64,000 nt of DNA from positions 259,772 through 323,771 of the forward strand of contig NZ_JAHCQH010000021.1 in assembly GCF_018449475.1 (NCBI RefSeq). The letters run 5' to 3'. Below the pieces are notes generated by a model. That model saw nothing but the letters and a program-made list of their open reading frames with translations, ran no database searches and was not told the DNA's origin. Within the stretch, counting starts at the first letter, position 1. Each line of letters begins with the position of its first letter. Below are positions 27,687 to 35,460 of this stretch, piece by piece. The position numbers and the translations under genes are program-made. Source of the DNA: Ancylobacter radicis (GTDB lineage: Bacteria; Pseudomonadota; Alphaproteobacteria; Rhizobiales; Xanthobacteraceae).

Positions 27687-27747
27687 ATACCGCATAATTG
27701 CATTATTTTACTGGAGAATTAGAAGCGAAATTCGAGGCTGACCGAAT

Positions 27748-27777
27748 CGGTGCCGACCCTTGTCAGGGTCGGCACCG
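27748..27777 (-). terminator. perfect 13-bp hairpin after the 64-aa gene
   Basis: CGGTGCCGACCCT/AGGGTCGGCACCG with a TGTC loop, 8 nt past the stop codon of the 64-aa gene on the minus strand. It is not followed by a T-run, so termination strength is uncertain. Confidence 0.6.
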
Positions 27778-27784
27778 AGGTTGT

Positions 27785-27979
27785 TCACTCCGCAGCTTGA
27801 GGCATGCGCGCCTCGCGCGCAAAGAACTGCCGCTCGGCCTTCAGGGCGCGGCGGGCCGCCTGAATGCATTCCTTGCGCTTTTCGGTGCTGAGTTCCTTCC
27901 ACGCTGCGGGGTCGAACTCGACCAGACGGCGGGCGACGAAACGCTCAAGCTGGCGGCTTATGTCGGGCAGGTCAGTCAT
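27785..27979 (-). CDS. small charged helical protein in capsule export operon
   Basis: 64 aa, no family recognised. It is Arg/Glu/Ala-rich and predicted helical (ISRQLERFVARRL, KRKECIQAARRALKAERQFF). The ATG has a strong TGAGGAGCTAAC site. It lies 53 nt downstream of the KpsT-like gene and precedes a strong hairpin, so it is the last gene of the kpsE-kpsM-kpsT unit. A regulatory or adaptor role is possible. Confidence 0.68.
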   Translation of the reverse strand: MTDLPDISRQLERFVARRLVEFDPAAWKELSTEKRKECIQAARRALKAERQFFAREARMPQAAE

Positions 27980-28032
27980 GTTAGCTCCTCAGGATTGGGT
28001 CGGGGTGAGTCCCGACGAAAGGGGGCTGGACT

Positions 28033-28776
28033 TCAGACCAGAGGTCCGAACGGTTCCTCGATGGAACGCTCCTCATGCTCCTCATCGTCCGGCATGCCGC
28101 CCGCGTCAGGAGGCGCATTCCGGTCGATGGAGAGATAGGCTCGGATCGCGTCGCCGACATTCGGGAAGGTGTAGAGCCTCCCGCCATGCAGGACCGCACC
28201 GATATCCGCGAAACGACGCATCATCTGGGGCGAGCGCGTCGTGAAGATGAGGGTGGATTGAGCTCGCCGCGCCTGCACAAGTTCGGAGCAGCGTTCGCGG
28301 AACGCGCCTTCGCCACCGAACAGGGCTTCGTCGGCAATAAAAATGTCGAACGGCATCGCATAGGACGCGGCGAACATGAATCGGGCGCGCCGTTCCCGCG
28401 TATAGGTTGACATGGGTTGGTCGATCACCTGCTCCAGATCGGCGAACCGTGCCACGAAATGAGTGGCGGCTTCGCCATCGAAGCCGTTCACGCGGGCGAC
28501 GAAATGCAGATTCTCCCGGCCGGTCAGCGCCGCATGATAGGCCTGTCCGCTGGCGATGGGCGGCGATATGGAGCCGACCCGCCGGACCTTGCCGCGATCC
28601 GGCAGCGTCGAGCCGCCGATCAGGCGGATCAATGTCGACTTACCCGATCCGCGGGCTCCCAGAATGCCAACCGATGCCCCGCCCGGAAAGGCCGCGTCGA
28701 GATGCTCGAACACGCGAGCCTGCCGGCGGGCTGTCCGATACATCTTCGCAACGTCAATGAGACGGACCGCAATCAT
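28033..28776 (-). CDS. kpsT: KpsT-like capsule ABC transporter ATPase, degenerate motifs
   Basis: 247 aa, aligning along its length with KpsT-type ATPases of capsule transporters. Walker A GARGSGKSTL (about residue 37) and Walker B IFIADEA (about 160) are kept, and LTGREN is present. The signature motif, normally YSSGM(R/K)(A/S)R in KpsT, reads YTRERRAR; the H-loop, normally SHS, reads TTRS; the D-loop is also altered. It has an acidic C-terminal tail (DDEEHEERSIEE). It overlaps kpsM by 4 bp (ATGA). The expected role is to power capsule export, but the motif losses raise the question of whether this protein hydrolyses ATP alone or needs a partner subunit. Confidence 0.87.
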   Translation of the reverse strand: MIAVRLIDVAKMYRTARRQARVFEHLDAAFPGGASVGILGARGSGKSTLIRLIGGSTLPDRGKVRRVGSISPPIASGQAYHAALTGRENLHFVARVNGFDGEAATHFVARFADLEQVIDQPMSTYTRERRARFMFAASYAMPFDIFIADEALFGGEGAFRERCSELVQARRAQSTLIFTTRSPQMMRRFADIGAVLHGGRLYTFPNVGDAIRAYLSIDRNAPPDAGGMPDDEEHEERSIEEPFGPLV

Positions 28777-29597
28777 ACCAGCCTCGGACGGAAGACGCGC
28801 TCGAGCGCCAGCCCGATAAGAACGGTCGCGAGGCCGAAGCCGAGCAGGTAGGGCTTGTCCAGCAGGGAGGTGGGATAGGTGAGATAGAAGCCGGTGCGAA
28901 ACCACTCCAGCGCATGCATGAGCGGGTTCCACACGATGTATTGCCGGACCTGAGGCGGCATGAAGTCGGGCACGTAGAACACACCCGACGTGAACAGCAG
29001 GACCCGCGAGCTGACGCCGTAAATCACCGCCCAGAGATGGAAGAACGCGCCGATCACACCGTTGATGAGGCCGACGCCGATGGCCAGCACGCCGGTGGCG
29101 GCGAAAGCCTGGACCGCATTCATCGGCCGCACAGGTGCCGCTTCTTTGACCCCGGTCGAATAGATGAAGCAGAACAGCAATGTGCCGATGATGACGAGCG
29201 TTGCCGTTTCCAGCAGCGCGCGCGCCAGGATGATGTCGAGGGGTTGCACCGGAGCGAGCGCCCGCACGAGGCCGCTGGATCGAATGGCGCCTGTGGTACG
29301 CCCGGAAACATGGGTGAACAGGAAGAACGGCACGATGCCGGTGGCCAGAAACAGCAGCATGCTGGTGCCGAAATCGGGCCGCCTTCCCAGGAAGGTGAAG
29401 ATCGCGATCATCACCGCGAGATGGAGGATCGGTTCGAACAGGGCGAGCAGATAGCTCATCCTGGACTGGACCGAGCGGAGGCGCATCTCGCGCAGCATCA
29501 GCGCGATGATGACGCGGCCCTGAGTGCGCAGGCCTTCACCGAAACGGCCGCTTCGGCTGGTGGAGCCCGGCTCGGTGAAGAAGGAGCTGAATGACAT
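28773..29597 (-). CDS. kpsM: KpsM-like capsule ABC transporter permease
   Basis: 274 aa. An ABC-2 type inner-membrane permease with about six hydrophobic segments. The conserved N-terminal amphipathic helix (LMLREMRLRSVQSRMSYLLA) and the FTSGVFYVPDFMPPQVRQ loop are typical of KpsM/Wzm polysaccharide permeases. It pairs with the KpsT-like ATPase (4-bp overlap) to move lipid-linked capsular polysaccharide across the inner membrane. It lies 17 nt after kpsE on the same strand. Confidence 0.92.
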   Translation of the reverse strand: MSFSSFFTEPGSTSRSGRFGEGLRTQGRVIIALMLREMRLRSVQSRMSYLLALFEPILHLAVMIAIFTFLGRRPDFGTSMLLFLATGIVPFFLFTHVSGRTTGAIRSSGLVRALAPVQPLDIILARALLETATLVIIGTLLFCFIYSTGVKEAAPVRPMNAVQAFAATGVLAIGVGLINGVIGAFFHLWAVIYGVSSRVLLFTSGVFYVPDFMPPQVRQYIVWNPLMHALEWFRTGFYLTYPTSLLDKPYLLGFGLATVLIGLALERVFRPRLV

Positions 29598-29614
29598 GTG
29601 CGATCCGTTCCCGC

Positions 29615-31009
29615 TCAGGCGACGTGGTCGCGGATCGAGAAGAACACCATTACGCTGATGAACCAGATCGCGGCGACCGACAGCAGCACAATCAGCACCG
29701 AGACGAAGCGTTGCGGATATTCGCTCGCCTGAGCCAGAGCCGGCTGGACATAGGTCGCGACATAGGTGTGCTGCGACGCGGCTTCCGAGCGTGCCAGTTC
29801 GAGGGCGGACAATGTCGTTTCGTAATATTTCTCAGCGAATTGGCGGCTGAGGTCGACATCCTCGTAATTGGACAGCATCTCGGAAATGACCGGCGAGGAG
29901 GCCGTTGCGCCGCCGCCCGCATTGGTGCCGGCGGCGCGCGCCACATCGCCCTTGCCGAGTTCGCGCTCGATTGTGGCGATCTGCTTGGTGGTCGCGGAAA
30001 TACGGCTTTCTATGACCTTCACGCTGGGCGCACTCGCGTCCATATACGTCCGCAGCGAAGCAAGCTGCGACTGCAACCCGGCAAGTTCGCCCCGCAGCTT
30101 CATGGCGAGGTCAAGCGTGCCGCCCGCCGTGCGCGCCGCGTCGGGGGTTTGCTCGCTGTCACGGAACTTGTGCATCTGGGCACGCGCATCACGCAGCCGC
30201 TGCTCGGCCCGCGAGACGTCGCCCTCGGCGAACCTCACCGCGTCGAGCCGCGAGCGAGCGGATATCTCGTTGATGAGCCGTTCGCTCTGCTTCACCAGCG
30301 TGGCGGCAATGGTGAAGGCATCCTCCGGGGTGAACGCCCGAACGCGCACCAGCGCCAGTCCGGTCGACATGTCGAAGGTGGCGTCGATCATGGACTGCCA
30401 GTAGGTGACGAGGTTCTCCATCGTCACGCTGGTGCCGAGCCGCGACAGCCAGTCGACGTTCTGGCGGCTGTACATCTGCCGGAGATCGACGGTCTTCATC
30501 AGATCTTCGACGGCCTGGCGGCTGGTTATGTAATCGACGACGAGGAAATTGTCGGTAAAGGCGCCGGAACGCGCTGCGGTGCCAAGCGCTGTGCTTGCGG
30601 CGGTGGCGCCGGCCGGCGAGAAGTTCTGGTTGCGAACCGCGAAGCGGAACTCCGAGACATATTGGTTCGAGACGAAAAAGCCGTAATAGACGCCAGCGGC
30701 GATGGTCGGCAGGGCCACCATCAGAAAGAAGGATACCCACAGGCCGATTGAGCGTCGCTGACGCCGACGGCGGGGGAGTGCCGCGCTGAGATCCGAGCCT
30801 TCGACGTCCGGCAGCGGAAAGCGCGCGCGTTCGGTTTGAGGGGGGCGGACCGGCTTCAGACGGAGTCGCGACGCCACGCGATCACCCTCGGCCACAACAC
30901 GTGCCGCCGGACGAACGGGCTTTGCTTTTGCCTGAATGAGGGTTTCCGCCGTGCTCTCGGGCTCTCCCATGGCGGCGGGCATGGGCACTACGCGATGCCG
31001 TTCACTCAT
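29615..31009 (-). CDS. kpsE: KpsE-like capsule export inner-membrane protein
   Basis: 464 aa. A basic Pro/Arg-rich cytoplasmic N-terminus (residues 1-90) leads to one transmembrane segment (about 88-112, IGLWVSFFLMVALPTIAAGV), a long periplasmic coiled-coil region (to about 430) and a second C-terminal transmembrane segment (VSVLIVLLSVAAIWFISVMV). This is the KpsE/BexC/CtrB periplasmic adaptor family linking KpsMT to the outer-membrane channel. The ATG at 31009 is favoured by GGAGGCGTGTC. The extra N-terminal tail is longer than in E. coli KpsE. First gene of the export unit. Confidence 0.92.
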   Translation of the reverse strand: MSERHRVVPMPAAMGEPESTAETLIQAKAKPVRPAARVVAEGDRVASRLRLKPVRPPQTERARFPLPDVEGSDLSAALPRRRRQRRSIGLWVSFFLMVALPTIAAGVYYGFFVSNQYVSEFRFAVRNQNFSPAGATAASTALGTAARSGAFTDNFLVVDYITSRQAVEDLMKTVDLRQMYSRQNVDWLSRLGTSVTMENLVTYWQSMIDATFDMSTGLALVRVRAFTPEDAFTIAATLVKQSERLINEISARSRLDAVRFAEGDVSRAEQRLRDARAQMHKFRDSEQTPDAARTAGGTLDLAMKLRGELAGLQSQLASLRTYMDASAPSVKVIESRISATTKQIATIERELGKGDVARAAGTNAGGGATASSPVISEMLSNYEDVDLSRQFAEKYYETTLSALELARSEAASQHTYVATYVQPALAQASEYPQRFVSVLIVLLSVAAIWFISVMVFFSIRDHVA

Positions 31010-31202
31010 GACACGCCTCCGATTTGGTATTCTCGATAGAATATATTTTATCATACACTGTACTATGCGTAAATTTATTATTGAATTTTGATGTATATTT
31101 CACGTTCGTAGTAATTTTGAGAAAATAAATTTCTAATGCATTGATATCAACTGTCGTGTTTATTACTGTCTCAAGCTTCCCGGCGGTAGCGAATAGGGTG
31201 GA
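31010..31202. promoter_or_regulatory. AT-rich divergent promoter region
   Basis: A 193-nt spacer between kpsE (minus) and the LTA-synthase-like gene (plus). It is far richer in A/T than its surroundings, with several TATA-like stretches, and presumably carries two divergent promoters. No single -35/-10 pair is convincing by eye. Confidence 0.5.
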
Positions 31203-32822
31203 ATGATTTACATGAATGGGAGCGCAGGGGCGGGGGTGGTCGCAATAACGCTGCTTCTGATGGGCGGGTTCTGGTTGGACCGTCTCGCTGTTCCTTCGTC
31301 CCGCAAGAGCGCCCGCTCCGCCGCCGTACAGGGGATGAGGGTGGCCATACTGCTCTGGCTCTGGTTTTTGTGGCTTGGGCTTTCCGCCCGCCCCCTCTTC
31401 GCGATGACCGCGAGCCTCATCACGCTGGGCGTCTTCGTGGGAATCTCGCGCGTGAAATACGGCTATCTGCGCGAACCGCTGGTCTTCAGCGATCTCAGCT
31501 ACATCGCGACCCTTATTCGCCACCCGTCGCTGTTCTATCTCGGACGACGCGAGGCGATGGGTTTCGTTCTGCTGCTCCTCGCCATCGCGGCTTTCATTGC
31601 CTTCTGGATGACGCAGGAACCGCGTTGGCACGGTGCCTTGGCGCAGGCCGGCCTTCTCGCCGGCTGCGGCGTGGCTGCGCTGATGATCGGGGCCGGAGGC
31701 GTCGGCACGCGCTTCATGGAGCGTTTCGCCCAATTGAAGCAGGCCCCGGCCGCCGAGTTCGTTCGCGATCTTGGTCTGGCGGTGTCGCTGGTGGGGGGCT
31801 TTGCTCTGTGGCGCCGCGCGCGCGATGGCCGAGGCGTCGAGGAGCGCGGCGCGGCGCCTCCTGCCAGTCACGGCCGCTACCGCGCTGTTATTGTTGTCCA
31901 GTCCGAGTCCTTCTCCGATCTGCGGCGGCATGGCCTGAGCGTCGATCTTGCCAATCTCGACCGCCTGCGACGGCGGGCCCTGACCAAGGGCAGGCTCCAG
32001 GTTTCCTGCTTCGGCGCCTACACGCATCGCTCCGAAGTCGAAATGCTCACGGGCATTCCCTTCGCCGAGCAGGGGATGGATCGTTTCGATCCGTATCTGC
32101 GACCGGCGCGGCTCGCGGAGGCATCGCTCGCCACTGTGCTCGGCCGCGCCAACTGGCGCACGGTATTCATACACCCGCACGACGCACGTTTCTTCAGGCG
32201 CGACCGGGCCGTTCCGCAACTCGGCTTCGGGCGATTCATCACCGAACATGCCTTTGGCGAGGGAGATCGCTTCGGGCCCTATGTCAGCGACCATGCGGTG
32301 GGCCGGACCATCATTGGCGAGATCGAGAAGGCGGTCGACGCCGGGCAGCCGCTGTTTGTCATGGCCATCACCATGGAGGCGCACGACCCTTACGGACCCG
32401 GTCGCCTGCCGGAGAGCGATGATCCCGTTCAGCAATATGCTCGCCACCTCGCCAATGCCGATGCGCTGCTGGGCACGGTGGCGGAGGCGCTCGACCTGCG
32501 CACCGACCGGTCGCTGCTGGTGTTCTACGGCGATCATGCCCCCATCCTTTCCGGGTATGAGGTGCTGGCGGAGGATACGGCCACGGATTACCTCATGCTC
32601 GAATGCGGTTGGGCGGTGCAGAAGGACGTGGAGCCGGCCGGTTCCAGCGACCTCTCGCCGGCGAAGATCAACGAGCTGCTGCGCTCGAAGCTCGGTGCGG
32701 TGCGCCGGCCGACGGACGGCTCGGGGGCGGGCATGGAGACGGGGAAGGATGCCAGTTTGGGCGAGGGCTTGAATGAGGGCTCCGCCACGCAGTCGATCAG
32801 GCGGTCGATGACCGAGAAATGA
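31203..32822 (+). CDS. LTA-synthase-like membrane phosphotransferase/sulfatase-fold protein
   Basis: 539 aa. Five or so transmembrane segments (residues about 10-170) precede an alkaline-phosphatase/sulfatase-fold domain (from about 225). The LTA synthase motifs are present: VVQSESFSDL, the nucleophile-Thr region AYTHRSEVEMLTG and the metal-binding VFYGDHAPIL. Such enzymes transfer glycerol-phosphate or phosphoethanolamine-type groups to surface glycans or lipids. The location suggests modification of capsule or its lipid. The ATG at 31203 or 31212 could be the start. The last 78 codons overlap the antisense 3' end of the glycosyltransferase gene by 235 bp. It may correspond to the rhizobial RkpI position, which I cannot confirm. 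Confidence 0.83.
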   Translation: MIYMNGSAGAGVVAITLLLMGGFWLDRLAVPSSRKSARSAAVQGMRVAILLWLWFLWLGLSARPLFAMTASLITLGVFVGISRVKYGYLREPLVFSDLSYIATLIRHPSLFYLGRREAMGFVLLLLAIAAFIAFWMTQEPRWHGALAQAGLLAGCGVAALMIGAGGVGTRFMERFAQLKQAPAAEFVRDLGLAVSLVGGFALWRRARDGRGVEERGAAPPASHGRYRAVIVVQSESFSDLRRHGLSVDLANLDRLRRRALTKGRLQVSCFGAYTHRSEVEMLTGIPFAEQGMDRFDPYLRPARLAEASLATVLGRANWRTVFIHPHDARFFRRDRAVPQLGFGRFITEHAFGEGDRFGPYVSDHAVGRTIIGEIEKAVDAGQPLFVMAITMEAHDPYGPGRLPESDDPVQQYARHLANADALLGTVAEALDLRTDRSLLVFYGDHAPILSGYEVLAEDTATDYLMLECGWAVQKDVEPAGSSDLSPAKINELLRSKLGAVRRPTDGSGAGMETGKDASLGEGLNEGSATQSIRRSMTEK

Positions 32823-34075
32823 TCCCGCCAGCGCGGCACGCTGAGCCGGGCCAGCTTGGCGAGCTGCGCCGCGCGATCCTCGGCATTGGGGGACGCGTAT
32901 TCCTCGATGGTGCGGGCCCAGCCGAGGCCATCGATCGGGTCGAGGTAGCGCGGCGCGTCGCCGGCAATGTCGCGAAATACCTCAAGTTCCGAGCAGATGA
33001 CCGGAACGCGCAGCGCCAAAGCCTCGAACAGCGGAAGGCCGAACCCTTCGGCGAAGGAGGGGAACAGAACGGCGCGTGATTGGCGCATGAGCCAGCGCAG
33101 ATGCGCGTCCGGCAACCGGTTGCATTCCAGCACATGGTCGCCGAGCTTGCGGCAACGCTCGATGATGTCGACGACGTTCTCGTTCTCCCAGCCCCTGCGA
33201 CCGACGATGATGAGCTTGGGCGCCTTGGGGCCGAGCTTTTCCACCAGCACCCGCCAGGCATGGAGCAGCACAAGATGGTTCTTGCGCGGTTCAATGGTAC
33301 CGATGGTCAGGAAGAACGGGTGGGTGGGGACGCTCTCCATCTCGCCGCCCTGGAACTCGTCCTCGATGCCGAGCGGGCTGACCACGGTTTGCGGTACCGA
33401 GAGGCGGAGGCGTTCGGCGAAGGCGTTGAGCTCGTTCAGCGTGTTTCGCGAGTTGCACACGACGGCGTTGGCGGAAGAGAGCACGGTGCGCATCCGCATC
33501 TCGTGCTTTTCCGCGTCGCCCGGCCGGACATATTCCGGGTGGGTGAGGGGGATGAGGTCGTGGACCAGGAACATCGGCTTCATGCGCTGGCCGCGTGCCA
33601 GGCTGCGCACGCCGCTCACCGAATTCAACCCCTCATGCGAGACGTTGAGATAGACGGCGCCGTCGGCGTGGCGCCGGCGCAGCAGCCGGGGCAGCAGGTT
33701 CAGGGGTGAGAGCAGCCGGCGCAGCGGGGGCAGCACGTCGGGCAGCGCCGAGCGCGGCGTCGACGGCGGTTCGAGATTGGCGAGCGAGCCAGTTGGCTGG
33801 CCCAGGAAACGCTCGATGGCGAAAAGCTCGCGCTTGGTGACGCGGGCTTCCGACAGCTTCCAGCGCAGGGCCAGCGTATCGATGAAGGCGGAGACGGTAG
33901 AGGCATCAAGATACCATGTCGTCGCCCGAAGCCGTGCGACGAAGGCGGCGCGGCCCTCATATTCGTGGCTCTCCAGCAGGTGACGCGCATAGGCGAGTTC
34001 GACGCGGTCGATGCCCGTGGGGGTGTGTTGTCCGGAGCGCCGCAGCAGGCGCGTGATGTCCAGAACAGCCTTCAT
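32588..34075 (-). CDS. GT4-family glycosyltransferase
   Basis: 495 aa. The C-terminal Rossmann domain carries the GT-B features IGTIEPRKNHLVLLHAW, KLIIVGRRGWEN and the FPSFAEGFGLPLFEALA nucleotide-sugar motif with the E-X7-E glutamates. It probably adds a sugar to the capsule repeat unit from a nucleotide-sugar donor in the cytoplasm. The ATG at 34075 is supported by GGGAGAGTGCACT and overlaps the RkpG-like stop (ATGA). The C-terminal 70 or so residues beyond the conserved core are Ser/Pro-rich and lie antisense to the LTA-synthase-like gene, which suggests a read-through extension. Confidence 0.9.
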   Translation of the reverse strand: MKAVLDITRLLRRSGQHTPTGIDRVELAYARHLLESHEYEGRAAFVARLRATTWYLDASTVSAFIDTLALRWKLSEARVTKRELFAIERFLGQPTGSLANLEPPSTPRSALPDVLPPLRRLLSPLNLLPRLLRRRHADGAVYLNVSHEGLNSVSGVRSLARGQRMKPMFLVHDLIPLTHPEYVRPGDAEKHEMRMRTVLSSANAVVCNSRNTLNELNAFAERLRLSVPQTVVSPLGIEDEFQGGEMESVPTHPFFLTIGTIEPRKNHLVLLHAWRVLVEKLGPKAPKLIIVGRRGWENENVVDIIERCRKLGDHVLECNRLPDAHLRWLMRQSRAVLFPSFAEGFGLPLFEALALRVPVICSELEVFRDIAGDAPRYLDPIDGLGWARTIEEYASPNAEDRAAQLAKLARLSVPRWRDHFSVIDRLIDCVAEPSFKPSPKLASFPVSMPAPEPSVGRRTAPSFERSSSLIFAGERSLEPAGSTSFCTAQPHSSMR

Positions 34076-35460
34076 AGTGCACTCTCCCACGCCGCAGCGG
34101 GCACGGTGCCGGCCCCCTCGGCGCTCGCCATCGTCAGGCCAAGTCCGGCCAGCAGGTGATCGCAGTGCGCGACCTCTTCCACGAGCAGACGCACCGCATC
34201 GCGGATGTGGCTGTCTTCATGGGTCGCGCTGATAAAGAAACGCAGGCGGGCCGAACGGTGCGGCACCGCCGGATGGATGATCGGAAGTACATTGATACCG
34301 CGTGCCAGCAGGCGCTCGGACAGCAGGACCGCCTTGAGCGAGTCACCGACCATTACCGGCACGATGGCGTGGCCCTCGGCGGTGCCGGTATCGAGTCCGG
34401 CCGCCTGCGCCTGCTCCAGGAAGGAGCGGGAATTGGCGGCGAGGCGGGCGATCCGCTCGGGCTCCTGCTGCATCATGGTCAGCGCGGCGAGTGCCGCCGC
34501 TCCGGCCGCGGCCGGCAGTCCGACGCTGTAGACGAAGCCCGGCGCGGTTGCCTTGAGGAAGTCGATCAGCGTTTGCGAGCCGGCAATATAGCCGCCGCAG
34601 GAGGCGAGCGACTTGGATAGCGTTCCCATCCAGATGTCGACGCGCGAGGCATCGACGCCGGCATGTTCGGCGATGCCGTGGCCGGCCGCGCCCAGGACAC
34701 CGACGCTGTGCGCCTCATCGACCATCAGCCACGCGCCAAAACGCTCCTTGAGGGCCACCAGCCGCGCGAGGTCCGGCATGTCGCCGTCCATCGAATAGAG
34801 CCCCTCGACCACGATGAGGGCCCGGCGGCTCTGTGCCCGCTCCGCCAGCAGCAGGGCTTCCAGCGTATCCAGATCGTTGTGCGGAAAGCCGCGACGCCGG
34901 GCGCCGGAGAGTTCCGCCCCAACGATGATGCTGTTGTGGATCAGCGCATCGTGGAACACGACATCATCGGCGCCCAGCAGGCTGCCGATGGTCGCGACAT
35001 TGGCGGCGTGACCCGAGACGAAGACGACCGAATCCTCGGCCCTGTGGAGCCCGGCCAGCGCCGTCTCCAGTGCGCGATGGAAGGGGCGCTCGCCGGCCAC
35101 GAGACGGCTTGCCGACACGCTGGTGCCATAGTGCGCGATGGCTTCCTGCGCGGCGTGGCGCACGGCCGGATGCGCATTGAGGCCGAGATAATCATAGGAG
35201 GCGAAATTGATCACCTCGCGGCCATCGATCCGGGTGGTCGCGCCGGCGCAACCTTCATGGGCCCGGTAGAAGGGATTGGCGATGCCCAGCACGTCGCCGG
35301 CCGTTCGCATGATCTTCAACTCCTCGAAACCGGGAAGCGTCTCGAAAGAGGTATCATAATACTGTGTCGGTGCGGCGCTGGTGTCCGCAGGGCGGCCACG
35401 CATCCGGGCCAGAAGCGCGCTCCTCGCAATGCCGTCGAGACGGGTATCCGGCGCGCTCAT
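34072..35460 (-). CDS. rkpG: alpha-oxoamine synthase (RkpG-like, AONS/serine palmitoyltransferase fold)
   Basis: 462 aa. PLP-dependent fold-type I enzyme. INFASYDYLGL near residue 85, VDEAHSVGVLG (Asp/His contacting PLP) near 237, and GTLSKSLASCGGY with the PLP Lys at about residue 283 are the hallmarks of the alpha-oxoamine synthase family (8-amino-7-oxononanoate synthase, KBL, serine palmitoyltransferase). Family members condense an acyl thioester with an amino acid, releasing carbon dioxide. The start overlaps the PKS stop (ATGA), so it is coupled to RkpA. It is homologous in context to S. meliloti RkpG. Here it probably off-loads the PKS acyl chain as an amino-ketone lipid, which is inference. 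Confidence 0.9.
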   Translation of the reverse strand: MSAPDTRLDGIARSALLARMRGRPADTSAAPTQYYDTSFETLPGFEELKIMRTAGDVLGIANPFYRAHEGCAGATTRIDGREVINFASYDYLGLNAHPAVRHAAQEAIAHYGTSVSASRLVAGERPFHRALETALAGLHRAEDSVVFVSGHAANVATIGSLLGADDVVFHDALIHNSIIVGAELSGARRRGFPHNDLDTLEALLLAERAQSRRALIVVEGLYSMDGDMPDLARLVALKERFGAWLMVDEAHSVGVLGAAGHGIAEHAGVDASRVDIWMGTLSKSLASCGGYIAGSQTLIDFLKATAPGFVYSVGLPAAAGAAALAALTMMQQEPERIARLAANSRSFLEQAQAAGLDTGTAEGHAIVPVMVGDSLKAVLLSERLLARGINVLPIIHPAVPHRSARLRFFISATHEDSHIRDAVRLLVEEVAHCDHLLAGLGLTMASAEGAGTVPAAAWESAL

